From Streptomyces sp. SAT1 (GTDB taxonomy: Bacteria > Actinomycetota > Actinomycetes > Streptomycetales > Streptomycetaceae): a DNA stretch of 64,000 nt. Below are positions 1 to 9,440 of this stretch, piece after piece. The position numbers were made by a program, and so were the translations under genes. The DNA lies in NCBI RefSeq assembly GCF_001654495.1, contig NZ_CP015849.1, positions 1,688,501 to 1,752,500 of the forward strand. Reading direction: 5' to 3'. Under the pieces are notes generated by a model. The model saw nothing but the letters and a program-made list of their open reading frames with translations. It ran no database searches and was not told the DNA's origin. How positions within the stretch are numbered: position 1 is the stretch's first letter; each line of letters starts with the position of its first letter.

Positions 1-2295
1 CTGCTGGGCGAACGGCCCGGCGGGAGCGTCGGCCACACCGTCCGCGGGGAACGCGTCGTCGGGCCGCGCACGCGCGTGGAGGTCGTCACCACCGGTGTGC
101 TGCTCCAGCGCCTCCAGCGCGACCAGGAGCTGGCCGGCGTGGACGCGGTGGTCCTCGACGAGTGCCACGAGCGGCATCTGGACGCGGACACGGCCGCGGC
201 GTTCCTGTGCGACGTACGGGAGGCGCTGCGGCCGGAGCTGCGGCTCGTGGCCGCGTCGGCGACCACGGACGCCGAGGGCTGGGCGCGGCTGCTGGGCGGG
301 GCGCCGGTGGTCGAGGCGGCCGGTGTGTCGTACCCGGTGGAGGTGGTGTGGGCGCCGCCCGCGCGCCCGGTGCGGCCGCCGCACGGCATGCGGGTGGATC
401 CCGCGCTGCTCGCGCACGTGGGGTCGGTGGTGCGGCGGGCGCTGGCCGAGCGGACCGGTGACGTGCTGTGCTTCCTGCCGGGCGCGGGCGAGATCGCCCG
501 GGTCGCGGGCGCGCTGAAGGACCTGGACGGCACGGATGTGCTCCAGGTGCACGGACGGGCCCCGGCGGCCGTGCAGGACGCGGTGCTGGCACCCGGGACG
601 CGGCGCCGGGTGGTGCTCGCCACGTCGGTCGCGGAGTCCTCGCTGACGGTGCCCGGCGTCAGGGTCGTGGTGGACGCGGGGCTCGCCCGGGAGCCTCGGG
701 TCGACCACGCGCGCGGGCTGAGCGCGCTGACGACCGTACGGGCCTCGCAGGCGGCCGGACGGCAGCGGGCGGGCCGGGCCGGACGGGAGGCGCCGGGCAC
801 GGTGTACCGGTGCTGGACCGAGGCCGAGGACGGCCGCCTGCCGCGGTTCCCGGCGCCGGAGATCAAGGTGGCCGACCTCACCGCGTTCGCCCTTCAGGCG
901 GCCTGCTGGGGCGACCCGGACGCCTCCGGGCTCGCCCTGCTCGATCCGCCGCCCGCCGGGGCGATGGCGGCGGCGCGGGAGGTGCTGGCCGCCGTGGGCG
1001 CGGTCGGTCCGGACGGGCGCGCCACGGAGCGCGGTGCGCGGCTGGCCCGGCTCGGCGTGCATCCCCGGCTCGGACGGGCCCTGCTCGACGCGGGCGCCGG
1101 TGACGCGGCGGAGCGGGCCGCGGAGGTGGTCGCGCTGCTCAGCGAGGAGGTGCCCCGGGAGTACGGCGACGATCTCGCGGCCGCGCTGCGCGCCGCCCGG
1201 CGCGGCGGCGACCCGTACGCGGGGCGGTGGCGCACGGAGGTGCGGCGGCTGCGGGCCGCGGCGAAGGGGTCCGCGGCGCCCGCCCCGGAAGGACGCGCGG
1301 CGGAGTCCTCCGGCGGGCGCCGGGAGGAGGACGTGGCCGGGCTGGTCGCCGCGCTGGCCTTCCCCGAGCGGGTGGCGCGGCTGGACGGCGGTTCGTACCT
1401 GATGGTCTCCGGCACCCGGGCGGAGCCGGCCGAGGGGTCCGCGCTGCGCGGGTCGCCGTGGCTCGCCGTCGCGGTCGCCGACCGGCCGCTGGGCCGGGGG
1501 CACGCGCGCGTGCAGCTCGCCGCGGCCGTCGACGAGGACATCGCCCGGCGTGCGGCCGGGGCGCTGCACGAGGAGCGGGAGGAGGTCGGCTGGGCCGGCG
1601 GGGACGTCGTCGCGCGGCGGGTCGAACGGCTGGGTGCGGTGGAGCTGAGGGCACGGCCCCTCACCGACCCCGCTCCCGCGCTCGTGCGCGAGGCGCTGCT
1701 CCAGGGACTGCGTCAGGAGGGCTGGGGGCTGCTGCGCTGGTCGCCGGGGGCCGAGGCGCTGCGGCGGCGGCTCGCCTTCCTGCACCGGCGGCTCGGCGCG
1801 CCCTGGCCCGATGTGGGCGACGACGCCCTGCACGCGCGCGTGGAGGAGTGGCTGGAGCCGGAACTCGGCCGTGCCCGCCGCCGCGCGGACCTCGCGCGGA
1901 TCGACGCCGGGCAGGGGCTGTCCCGGCTGCTGCCCTGGGCCTCGGGGGAGGCGGCCCGCCTGGACGAACTGGCCCCGGAGCGGATCACCGTGCCCAGCGG
2001 GTCGGCCGTCCGGGTCGACTACGGCGATCCCGAGCGGCCGGTGCTCGCGGTGAAGCTCCAGGAGATGTTCGGGCTGGACGCCTCGCCCGCCGTGGCCGGG
2101 ATGCCGGTCCTCGTGCACCTGCTCTCCCCCGCCGGCCGTCCCGTCGCCGTCACCGCCGACCTCGCGTCCTTCTGGCGGGACGGCTACAAGGGCGTACGGG
2201 CTCAGCTGCGCGGGCGGTACCCGAAGCACCCCTGGCCCGAGGACCCGGCGACCGCCGAGCCGACCCGGCACACCAACGCCCGGCTGCGGCGCTGA
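1..2295 (+). CDS. hrpB: ATP-dependent RNA helicase HrpB (5' end outside window)
   Basis: Partial gene: the reading frame is open from base 1, so the amino end with the Walker A motif lies upstream, and 764 residues are visible. It shows the DEAH-type box as DECH (about residue 53), SAT (about 86), a motif IV segment (VLCFLPGAGE), motif V (VVLATSVAESSLTVPGV) and motif VI (QRAGRAGR). It ends in the HrpB-specific C-terminal domain with a YPKHPWPEDP signature. HrpB proteins are superfamily 2 nucleic acid helicases whose physiological role is poorly defined in bacteria. The TGA stop is followed by a long hairpin shared with the convergent gene downstream. Confidence 0.93.
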   Translation: MLGERPGGSVGHTVRGERVVGPRTRVEVVTTGVLLQRLQRDQELAGVDAVVLDECHERHLDADTAAAFLCDVREALRPELRLVAASATTDAEGWARLLGGAPVVEAAGVSYPVEVVWAPPARPVRPPHGMRVDPALLAHVGSVVRRALAERTGDVLCFLPGAGEIARVAGALKDLDGTDVLQVHGRAPAAVQDAVLAPGTRRRVVLATSVAESSLTVPGVRVVVDAGLAREPRVDHARGLSALTTVRASQAAGRQRAGRAGREAPGTVYRCWTEAEDGRLPRFPAPEIKVADLTAFALQAACWGDPDASGLALLDPPPAGAMAAAREVLAAVGAVGPDGRATERGARLARLGVHPRLGRALLDAGAGDAAERAAEVVALLSEEVPREYGDDLAAALRAARRGGDPYAGRWRTEVRRLRAAAKGSAAPAPEGRAAESSGGRREEDVAGLVAALAFPERVARLDGGSYLMVSGTRAEPAEGSALRGSPWLAVAVADRPLGRGHARVQLAAAVDEDIARRAAGALHEEREEVGWAGGDVVARRVERLGAVELRARPLTDPAPALVREALLQGLRQEGWGLLRWSPGAEALRRRLAFLHRRLGAPWPDVGDDALHARVEEWLEPELGRARRRADLARIDAGQGLSRLLPWASGEAARLDELAPERITVPSGSAVRVDYGDPERPVLAVKLQEMFGLDASPAVAGMPVLVHLLSPAGRPVAVTADLASFWRDGYKGVRAQLRGRYPKHPWPEDPATAEPTRHTNARLRR

Positions 2296-2323
2296 CCCGC
2301 CGGCCGGTCCCGGGCCGCACGCG

Positions 2324-2369
2324 CCGGGGCGCCCCGCTCCCGCGCCGGTGCGGGAGGGGGGCGCCCCGG
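2324..2369. terminator. bidirectional hairpin terminator
   Basis: Twelve-base arms (2324-2335 and 2358-2369) and inner seven-base arms (2337-2343 and 2350-2356) pair around a 6-base loop, with one G/G mismatch. It lies between the convergent hrpB and lytic transglycosylase genes and could end transcription from both sides. There is no clear T-tract, as is usual in Streptomyces. Confidence 0.75.
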
Positions 2370-2394
2370 TGATGTGCCGGTGCCGCCGCGCGGC

Positions 2395-4218
2395 CTACGA
2401 GCCGGTGGACGGGGACCCGGACGGTGACGGGGACGTGGACGGGGAACCGGACGGGTCCGGTGACGGTTCGGCGGTGCCGTCCGCCGCGACCTTCAGCTCC
2501 ACGGTCAGGGTCGCGCCACCGGTGGTGGTGATGCGGAGCAGGAAGGTGCCGGTGGTGTCGTCCGCGTACAGCTCGGGCAGCTTGAGCAAACCCTTGTCGT
2601 CGGTCCTGAGGTCCGTCAGGGTGCGTACGGGCTTGTCGTCGTCGCCCTTGAAGTAGGGGCCCTTGTCGTTCTCGGTGCCGTCCTCGGCGGACTTGACCAG
2701 GGTGGCGGTGGCCGCGACCCGGTCCGCGACGGCGCCCTTGTAGGTGGCCTTGACCTCGATCTGGTCGGCGAAGGTGCCGCCGGGCGTGCAGAGCAGCGGT
2801 GTGTCGCCGGTGCGGGCGAGCTTGTCGGCGGCGCGCGCGGTGACCGTGGCCTTGTACTGGACGGCGGCGACCGTGCGGCCCACGAGCAGGGCCTGCACGG
2901 TGAAGGAGCCCGTCTTCTCACCGGCCTGGAGCGCCGGTGCGACGGCCGTACCGGAGGCGTCGGTGACGATGGTGGCGACCTTCTCGCCCCCCGCGAAGGC
3001 GGCGTCGGTGTCACCGCCGATCACGAACCGGATCCTGACCTTGGCGACCGCCTTGCCGGCCTTGGTCTCGGCGCGGGCGCTGATCCTCCGCGCGAAGGCG
3101 TCGCCGGCCCTCGCCGTCAGCTCGCCCGTGCCCGCGTCCTTCAGGTGGTCCACGGTGTCGGTGGGCGTGGAGGGCTTGGTGGGGGGCGTCGGAGGCTTGG
3201 TGGGCGGCTCGGTCGGGGAGCCGCCGCCCGGCTTGCCCGGCTTGGCAGGCTTGCTCGGGGTGCTCGGCTTGCCCGGCTCGGCCGGTGTGCCCGGCTTGCC
3301 GGACTTCCCGGCGCCGGTCGTCGGCACGGTCGGCTGCCAGGGGTTCGTGGGCGACGTCCCGGGGGTGCCGCCGCCACTGCTGTGGCTCGGCAGCTGGCCG
3401 GTGCCGTCCGGCACGGAGTGGGTGCCCTTGCGGTAGTACTCCAGCCAGGACAGGACGGTGTTCAGGTACTCCTGCGAGTGGTTGTAGCTGAGGATCGCGC
3501 TGTTCAGGTCCGCCTGGTCCGACAGGTCCCAGCCGTTGCGGCACAGGTAGTGCGCGGTGGCCAGGGCGGCGTCGTAGATGTTGTTGGGGTCCTTCTTGCC
3601 GTCGCCGTTGCCGTCCCGGCCCGCCCACTTCCAGGTGGAGGGGATGAACTGCATGGGGCCGACCGCGCGGTCATAGGTGCTGTCGCCGTCGTAGGCGCCG
3701 TGGTCGGTGTCGCTGATGTGCGCGAAACCGCTGCCGTCGAGGACGGGGCCGAGGATCGGGGTGAGCGTCGTGCCCTGGGCGTCCACCTGGCCGCCGCGGG
3801 CCTGGCCGGACTCGACCCGGCCGATCGCGGCGAGCAGTTGCCAGGGCAGGTTGCAGCCCGGCTTGGCGGTCCGCAGCTCGGACTCGGCCTTCTTGTAGGC
3901 GTCGAGCACGGTGGCGGGTATGCCCGCCTCGGCCGGGCCGCCGGCGGCGGGGGTGCCGCTCCCCGTGCCGGTGCCGGTGACGGGCTCGGGGCTCTTCAGC
4001 GGCGGCAGGTCCGTGTAGTACTGCGTGTCACCGGTCGCGGTGTCCCCGGCGCCCGCGGCGGTGTCGGGGGCGGAGGACGCACCGGCCGCCGTCTGTCTGC
4101 CGTCGTCGCCGGCCGTCACACCGGGAGCCTCCGAAGCGGAGAGCGCCGCGACCGCGACCGCGGCCACAGCCGTGGTCGCCGCCCCTTTGTACAGCCTCCT
4201 GCCGAAATGCGCCGCCAT
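2395..4218 (-). CDS. secreted lytic transglycosylase with Ig-like C-terminal region
   Basis: Predicted extracytoplasmic peptidoglycan-cleaving enzyme of 607 residues. The order is a signal peptide (about 1-36, GRR then an Ala/Val-rich core), an acidic Ala/Gly/Thr linker, a lytic transglycosylase domain (about 100-265) with probable catalytic Glu136 in RVESG and the family motif AVGPMQFIPSTW, a Lys/Pro/Gly/Thr-rich linker (270-355), two Ig-like beta segments (about 360-585) and a Ser/Pro tail. The ATG at 4218 was chosen because GGGAGGGG lies 8 bases upstream and a signal peptide follows at once; the longer open frame has no such features. The Pro-rich linker suggests the Ig-like part reaches into the wall. 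It is convergent with hrpB and divergent from the DUF4184 gene. Confidence 0.85.
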   Translation of the reverse strand: MAAHFGRRLYKGAATTAVAAVAVAALSASEAPGVTAGDDGRQTAAGASSAPDTAAGAGDTATGDTQYYTDLPPLKSPEPVTGTGTGSGTPAAGGPAEAGIPATVLDAYKKAESELRTAKPGCNLPWQLLAAIGRVESGQARGGQVDAQGTTLTPILGPVLDGSGFAHISDTDHGAYDGDSTYDRAVGPMQFIPSTWKWAGRDGNGDGKKDPNNIYDAALATAHYLCRNGWDLSDQADLNSAILSYNHSQEYLNTVLSWLEYYRKGTHSVPDGTGQLPSHSSGGGTPGTSPTNPWQPTVPTTGAGKSGKPGTPAEPGKPSTPSKPAKPGKPGGGSPTEPPTKPPTPPTKPSTPTDTVDHLKDAGTGELTARAGDAFARRISARAETKAGKAVAKVRIRFVIGGDTDAAFAGGEKVATIVTDASGTAVAPALQAGEKTGSFTVQALLVGRTVAAVQYKATVTARAADKLARTGDTPLLCTPGGTFADQIEVKATYKGAVADRVAATATLVKSAEDGTENDKGPYFKGDDDKPVRTLTDLRTDDKGLLKLPELYADDTTGTFLLRITTTGGATLTVELKVAADGTAEPSPDPSGSPSTSPSPSGSPSTGS

Positions 4219-4515
4219 GGAGTGAACCCCTCCCGTGAACGCCCGAGCGTCCCTCTGTTCCTGTGTGTTCGCCCTGTTGTGACGGTTGACCCGCGGTACT
4301 GGTTGCCCTTGTGGAGCCTTCCGGATGCACGACCCAGGTGACCCTACGACAACTTCCTTTGTGTCGGGAGCGGTTCGTGCCCGGTTTGCTCCGGTTGGCC
4401 ACCTTCGGCCGCACGAGGACGCGGAACCGAGGTGTCCGGTTCTCTCTCCCGCATACTGGGCGTATCGGTCGTCCGGGTCGTCCGGCCCGGTCAACACGCC
4501 TTGTGGGGGGTTCCG
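4219..4515. promoter_or_regulatory. divergent intergenic region (lytic transglycosylase / DUF4184)
   Basis: 297 bases between two divergent starts must carry both promoters. GTTCAC occurs twice in the transglycosylase leader, 13 bases apart, one copy just upstream of its ATG. I could not identify a convincing -35/-10 pair or a riboswitch; the ydaO (c-di-AMP) class, known ahead of some actinobacterial wall hydrolases, was looked for by eye and not seen. Confidence 0.4.
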
Positions 4516-5472
4516 TTGCCGTTCACTCTGAGCCACGCGGCCGCCGTGCTGCCCGCCGTGCGCGGGGACGGCACGGGCCGGTGGCGGCTGGTGCCGGTGG
4601 TGCTCGTCGCGGGTTCCTTCGCACCGGACGCGACCTTCTACGCGGCGAACGCGCTGCCCCCGGCGATGGGGTTCGGCACCTTCACCCACTCCCTGCCCGG
4701 CGTCGTGACGGTGGACGTGCCGACGGCCTGGCTCCTGGCCTGGCTGTGGCTCCTGGCCCGCGAGCCCCTGGTGGCGCTGCTCCCCCGGAGCGTCCAGGGG
4801 CGGCCCGCGGCACTGCTGCGGTGCGGTGCTCCACGCGCGCGCGTGGAGCCCTCCTCGGTGGCGCGCTGGTACCTCTCCGCGGCCGCGGGCGCGCTGACCC
4901 ATGTGGTCTGGGACGCCTTCACCCACCACGACCGGTGGGGTGTACGGGTGTTCCCGGTGCTGGACCACCGGATCGGGGGCGCGCCGGGCTACCGCTGCCT
5001 CCAGTACGGCGGCTCGGTGGTGGCGGCGGTCGCGATCACCGGTTTCGTCGTCCACGCGCTGCGGCGGGCGGTGGCCGTCGAGCCGGCCGGGGCCGGGGTT
5101 CCGGTGCTGCCGGCCCGGGACCGGTGGTGGGGCCCGGCCCTGATCGGCGGCTGCGCGGCGGCCGGGACGGTGCAGCGGGTCGCCCGCTCGTGGGCCGCGG
5201 ACGGGAGGGGCGGGGGCGGGGGCCTGTTCGATCTGATCCCCACCGTGTGCTTCGGCGCGGGCGCCGGGCTGGTGGTGGGGGTGACGGCGTACGCGGTGGT
5301 GGTGCGGGTGCGCCACCGGCACAGGGGCGGCGCGGGGGGCGAGCGTGTCGGGAGCGGGGGCGTCGGAAGCGGGGGCGTCGGAAGCAAGGAGGGTGGGGAC
5401 GCCGGTCGGCCGGAGCCGGGTGCGGGAGGCTACGACGGGCGTCGGCGGGACGGCGGCCTACGGGTTCGGTGA
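4516..5472 (+). CDS. DUF4184 family integral membrane protein
   Basis: 318-residue protein beginning LPFTLSHAAAVLP, the signature start of the DUF4184 family. The TTG at 4516 is preferred because family members begin exactly here and the run GTGGGGGG lies 6 bases upstream. There are several hydrophobic segments, a conserved H-S/H-D pattern (TFTHSLPG, HVVWDAFTHHDRWG) and a Gly/Arg-rich tail. The family resembles membrane metal-dependent hydrolases in its His/Asp spacing, but no activity is established to my knowledge. The C-terminal Gly-rich stretch runs into the repetitive DNA downstream. Confidence 0.75.
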   Translation: MPFTLSHAAAVLPAVRGDGTGRWRLVPVVLVAGSFAPDATFYAANALPPAMGFGTFTHSLPGVVTVDVPTAWLLAWLWLLAREPLVALLPRSVQGRPAALLRCGAPRARVEPSSVARWYLSAAAGALTHVVWDAFTHHDRWGVRVFPVLDHRIGGAPGYRCLQYGGSVVAAVAITGFVVHALRRAVAVEPAGAGVPVLPARDRWWGPALIGGCAAAGTVQRVARSWAADGRGGGGGLFDLIPTVCFGAGAGLVVGVTAYAVVVRVRHRHRGGAGGERVGSGGVGSGGVGSKEGGDAGRPEPGAGGYDGRRRDGGLRVR

Positions 5473-5690
5473 GGCGGCGGGCCTTCGGCCTCCGGGCGGC
5501 CGGGCCCTCCCTGGTTCCGGTCCCGGTCCGGGTCCCGTCCCCGGCGGTCTCCGCCGCTCGCGGCCCACCGACGACCGGCCCGGACCGGTCCGGACCAGTT
5601 CGGACCGGTCCGGACCAGTTCGGTTCCGTTCCGTTCCGTTCGGTTCGGCTATCGGTCGCGGTGGCCGGACCACCGGTCGCGCTGGGCGGA

Positions 5691-6287
5691 CTACCGGTCG
5701 CGGCGGCCCGGACCGTTGCGGCGGCCCTGGTGATCCTGAGGGGACGGGTGGCCCGTCCGATCGGGCCGGTCCGTGCGATCGGGCCGGTCCGTGCGAGCCG
5801 GGCGGTCCGTGCGAGCCGGGCGGTCCGTGCGAGCCGGGCGGTCCGGGCGGTCCCTGCGGTGCTTCCGGTCCCGGCGGTCGGGGCGGTCGGATCGTTCCGG
5901 ACGTTCCGGACGTTCCGGACGCTCCGGGCGCTCCGGGCGGGTCTCGCGTGGTGCCGGGCCGCTCGGGCGGCGGGGCGCGGCCGGGGAGGCCGCGACGAAG
6001 ACGGTCACGGTGCGGGTGGGGACCGGGCGCGGCACCCGGGCGAGCAGGAGCGCCGCGTAGCCGCGCGTCAGATCGGCCCACAGCCGCCAGGGAAGCCGCG
6101 CGCCGGGGGTGAACCGGCGGCGCGCGTCCCGCGCGGCCCGACGGAGGGTGACCGCGAGGTCGGTCGGGACGCGGGCGGTGCTCGCGGTCGACGCGAGGGC
6201 CGGAACCGGCGGGGGCGACGCGGCCGGGGCCGCGCCGACGGCTGTCTGGGATACCGCCGGCCGGTGGTTGAGCATGCGTATACCCAT
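5691..6287 (-). CDS. hypothetical protein with repeat-encoded Arg/Asp/Pro tail
   Basis: 198 residues, no function recognised. The first ~110 residues look like an ordinary conserved Streptomyces protein: start MGIRMLNHRPA, then an Arg-rich segment and RLPWRLWADLTRGYAALLL before a short hydrophobic stretch (TVTVFVAASPAA). From about residue 115 the sequence becomes periodic (RPE units, then TDRPAR units) because the DNA is tandemly repeated (5758-5847 and 5893-5937). The ATG at 6287 has AGGA eight bases upstream; a second in-frame ATG lies at 6275. It sits downstream of polA behind a strong terminator. The tail may be variable between strains, and where the gene ends is uncertain. Confidence 0.5.
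   Translation of the reverse strand: MGIRMLNHRPAVSQTAVGAAPAASPPPVPALASTASTARVPTDLAVTLRRAARDARRRFTPGARLPWRLWADLTRGYAALLLARVPRPVPTRTVTVFVAASPAAPRRPSGPAPRETRPERPERPERPERPERSDRPDRRDRKHRRDRPDRPARTDRPARTDRPARTDRPDRTDRPDRTGHPSPQDHQGRRNGPGRRDR
5758..5847. repeat. 18-bp tandem repeat, five units
   Basis: Five 18-base units starting CGATCGGGCC (first two) or CGAGCCGGGC (last three), each continuing to GGTCCGTG. Because 18 is divisible by three, the array encodes a six-residue repeat (TDRPAR/TDRPDR) in the minus-strand gene. Confidence 0.85.
5893..5937. repeat. 9-bp tandem repeat, five units
   Basis: Units CGTTCCGGA three times then CGCTCCGGG twice, encoding the RPE repeats of the minus-strand hypothetical protein. 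Pentameric GTTCC repeats also occur nearby at about 5630-5650. Confidence 0.85.
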
Positions 6288-6418
6288 GCCCAGATCCTGT
6301 CGGGCAGGGCGTGCCGCTGCGTCTTCGCGGGGGCCACGTGAGTGATGTACACGCAGTCGCCGCAGGTCACGGCAGGTCCGGGCCCCTCCGGTCGAGCCGG
6401 CGGCCCGGTGGTGCACAC

Positions 6419-6465
6419 GGACGGGTCCGGCGGACGGCACAGGAAGCCGTCCGCCGGACCCGTCC
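6419..6465 (-). terminator. polA terminator hairpin
   Basis: Perfect 20-base inverted repeat (6419-6438 with 6446-6465) around a 7-base loop, 32 bases past the polA stop codon. Very stable; no T-tract. Confidence 0.85.
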
Positions 6466-6496
6466 CGGCCGGGCCGTGCGCGGCGCCCGGCGGCCG

Positions 6497-9223
6497 TCAG
6501 TGCGCCGCCGACTCCCAGTCCGGTCCCACGCCCACCGAGACGTCCAGGGGCGCCCTGAGCCGGACCGCGCCGGCCATCTCGCGGCGGACGATCTCCTCCA
6601 CGGCCGCGCGCTCGCCGGGGGCGATCTCCAGCACGATCTCGTCGTGGACCTGGAGAAGCATCCGGGACCTCAGCTCGGCCTCGGCCAGCGCCCGGTCCAC
6701 GTTGAGCATGGCGATCTTGACGATGTCGGCCGCCGTGCCCTGGATCGGCGCGTTGAGGGCCATCCGCTCGGCCATTTCGCGGCGCTGGCGGTTGTCGCTG
6801 TTGAGGTCGGGGAGGTAGCGGCGGCGGCCGAACAGGGTCTCGGTGTAGCCGGTCGCGCGGGCCTCGTCCACCACTCGGTGCAGATAGTCCCGCACGCCGC
6901 CGAACCGCTCGAAGTAGGCGTCCATCAGGGCGCGGGCCTCGCCCGCCTCGATGTTCAGCTGCTGGGAGAGGCCGAAGGCCGACAGGCCGTACGCCAGGCC
7001 GTAGGACATGGCCTTGATCTTGCGGCGCATCTCCGCGTCCACCGCCGAGCGCTCGACGGCGAAGACCTGCGAGGCCGCGGTGGTGTGCAGGTCCTCACCG
7101 GAGGTGAACGCCTCGATCAGGCCCGCGTCCTCGGACAGATGGGCCATGACGCGCAGCTCGATCTGGCTGTAGTCGGCGGTCATCAGCGACTCGAAGCCCT
7201 CGCCGACCACGAAGCCGCGGCGGATGGCCCGGCCCTCGTCGGTGCGCACCGGGATGTTCTGGAGGTTCGGGTCGGTCGAGGAGAGGCGGCCGGTCGCGGC
7301 GACCGTCTGGTTGAAGGTGGTGTGGATGCGGCCGTCGGCGGCGATGGTCTTGATCAGGCCCTCGACGGTCACCCGGAGCTTGGCCTGCTCGCGGTGGCGG
7401 AGCATGATCACCGGCAGCTCGTTGTCCGTCTGGCCGGCCAGCCAGGCCAGGGCGTCGGCGTCGGTGGTGTAGCCCGTCTTGGTCTTCTTGGTCTTCGGCA
7501 GGGCCAGCTCGCCGAAGAGGACCTCCTGGAGCTGCTTGGGCGAGCCGAGGTTGAACTCGTGCCCGGCCGCCGCGTGCGCCTCCTTCACGGCCTGCTGCAC
7601 CGCCCCGGCGAAGGTCTGCTCCATCGCCTCCAGATGGGTGCGGTCGGCGGCGATGCCGTGCCGCTCCATGCGGGCGAGCAGCGCGGAGGTGGGCAGCTCC
7701 ATGTCGCGCAGCAGGTCCGCGGCGCCGACCTCCTGGAGGCGGTCCCCGAAGGCGGTGCCGAGGTCGAGGACGGCGCGCGCCTGGATCATCAGGGCCTCGG
7801 CCTCGGCGGCGTCTTCCGCGCCGAAGGCGAGTTGGCCGTCGGCCGCCGCGGCCGGTGCCAGCTCGCGGTGCAGGTACTCCAGGGACAGCGCGTCCAGGTC
7901 GAAGGAGCGGCGTCCCGGCTTCACCAGATAGGCGGCGAGCGCGGTGTCCATGGCGACGCCCGCGACGCTCCAGCCGTGCTCGGCGAAGACCCGCATGGCG
8001 CCCTTGGCGTTGTGGAACACCTTGGTCCGGCCGGCGTCGGCCAGCCAGCCGGCGAACGCCTGCTCGTCGGCCTCGTCGAGCTGCGTCGGGTCGAACCAGG
8101 CGGCGGCCCCGCCGTCGGCGGCCAGCGCGACCTCGGCCACCGAGCCGGTGCCCAGCGCCCAGGTGTCGACCGTGGCGACGCCGAGGGTCCGGCCGCCGTG
8201 CTCGGCGAGCCAGCCGGCCAGCTCGCCGGTGCCCAGCACCGCGCCGTCCAGCTCCACGCCCTCCGTCGCGATCGGCGTGGTCTCGGCCTCCTCGGCGCCG
8301 GGGTCGACGGCGAAGAGCCGCTCGCGCAGCGACGGGTTGCGGATCTCCAGGGTGTCCAGGACCATCGCGACGGCCTTGCGGTCGTACGCGGCCCTGGCCA
8401 GCTCGGCGACGCGCTTCGGCAGCTCGACGCCGCGCTCCAGCTCGGTGAGGCGGCGGTTGAGCTTGACGGCCTCCAGGTGGTCGCGCAGATTCTGCCCGGC
8501 CTTGCCCTTGACCTCCTCGACGCGCTCGACCAGCTCGGCGAACGAACCGAACTGGTTGATCCACTTCGCGGCCGTCTTCTCGCCCACGCCCGGGATGCCC
8601 GGCAGGTTGTCCGACGGGTCGCCGCGCAGCGCCGCGAAGTCGGGGTACTGGGCAGGCGTCAACCCGTACTTCTCGAAGACCTTCTCCGGGGTGAACCGGG
8701 TCAGCTCGGAGACGCCCTTGGTGGGGTAGAGCACGGTGGTGTGCTCGGAGACCAGCTGGAAGGAGTCGCGGTCGCCGGTGACGATCAGCACGTCGAAGCC
8801 CTCGGCCTCGGCCTGGGTGGCGAGGGTGGCGATGATGTCGTCCGCCTCGAACCCCTCGACGGCGAAGCGGGAGGCGTGCATCGCGTCGAGCAGCTCGCCG
8901 ATCAGCTCCACCTGCCCCTTGAACTCGTCGGGGGTCTTGGAGCGGTTCGCCTTGTACTCCGTGAACTCCTCGGAGCGCCAGGTCTTGCGGGAGACGTCGA
9001 ACGCCACCGCGAAGTGCGTGGGCGCCTCGTCACGCAGGGTGTTGGCCAGCATCGACGCGAAGCCGTAGATCGCGTTCGTCGGCTGGCCCGTCGCGGTGGT
9101 GAAGTTCTCCGCGGGCAGCGCGAAGAACGCGCGGTAGGCCAGCGAGTGCCCGTCCATGAGCATCAGCCGCGGACGGGTGCCGCCGGAGTCGGTCTCGGTC
9201 TTCTTCGATGCTGTCTCTGCCAC
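6497..9223 (-). CDS. polA: DNA polymerase I
   Basis: 908 residues, full length for actinobacterial Pol I, used in gap repair and primer removal. The N-terminal 5'-nuclease domain starts PRLMLMDGHSLAYRAFF, with the acid cluster GFEADDIIATLA and TGDRDSFQL and the helix-hairpin-helix around LPGIPGVGEKTA. The middle 3'-5' exonuclease-like domain is degenerate: the DxE motif reads TVDTW, so proofreading is unlikely. The polymerase domain has motif A DYSQIELR, motif B RRKIKAMSYGLAYG and motif C QVHDEIVLE. The GTG at 9223 was chosen with AGGA about 8 bases upstream and the expected start VAETASKK; a further GTG at 9247 is less likely. It is divergent from the fdhF-like gene. Confidence 0.97.
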   Translation of the reverse strand: MAETASKKTETDSGGTRPRLMLMDGHSLAYRAFFALPAENFTTATGQPTNAIYGFASMLANTLRDEAPTHFAVAFDVSRKTWRSEEFTEYKANRSKTPDEFKGQVELIGELLDAMHASRFAVEGFEADDIIATLATQAEAEGFDVLIVTGDRDSFQLVSEHTTVLYPTKGVSELTRFTPEKVFEKYGLTPAQYPDFAALRGDPSDNLPGIPGVGEKTAAKWINQFGSFAELVERVEEVKGKAGQNLRDHLEAVKLNRRLTELERGVELPKRVAELARAAYDRKAVAMVLDTLEIRNPSLRERLFAVDPGAEEAETTPIATEGVELDGAVLGTGELAGWLAEHGGRTLGVATVDTWALGTGSVAEVALAADGGAAAWFDPTQLDEADEQAFAGWLADAGRTKVFHNAKGAMRVFAEHGWSVAGVAMDTALAAYLVKPGRRSFDLDALSLEYLHRELAPAAAADGQLAFGAEDAAEAEALMIQARAVLDLGTAFGDRLQEVGAADLLRDMELPTSALLARMERHGIAADRTHLEAMEQTFAGAVQQAVKEAHAAAGHEFNLGSPKQLQEVLFGELALPKTKKTKTGYTTDADALAWLAGQTDNELPVIMLRHREQAKLRVTVEGLIKTIAADGRIHTTFNQTVAATGRLSSTDPNLQNIPVRTDEGRAIRRGFVVGEGFESLMTADYSQIELRVMAHLSEDAGLIEAFTSGEDLHTTAASQVFAVERSAVDAEMRRKIKAMSYGLAYGLSAFGLSQQLNIEAGEARALMDAYFERFGGVRDYLHRVVDEARATGYTETLFGRRRYLPDLNSDNRQRREMAERMALNAPIQGTAADIVKIAMLNVDRALAEAELRSRMLLQVHDEIVLEIAPGERAAVEEIVRREMAGAVRLRAPLDVSVGVGPDWESAAH

Positions 9224-9440
9224 GTCCCCGATCCTGCCACGTGCCACTGACAGCCGGACGCCACCCGCGCTGTGCCCGGCCGCCAGGCCCCCGGCGTCCC
9301 CGGACCGTCCCCGGGCCTCTGCCCCCGGCCCTCGGTCCGCGCTCCTCCCCGGCCGGCGGCATTGTCACCGCCTCGTGCGAGGATCGGAGACGGTCCGGTG
9401 CGGGGCCCGGGATACGCATCTCGCGGTACCGGCCGGGCAA

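Noticed and set aside
4219..4450. c-di-AMP (ydaO) riboswitch ahead of the lytic transglycosylase
   Set aside because: The leader does not show the conserved motifs or paired elements I would expect; a covariance model search would settle it.
6311..9250. Long plus-strand ORFs antisense to polA (and likewise antisense to gltB and pepN)
   Set aside because: Shadow frames of well-conserved genes; translations have no recognisable domain.
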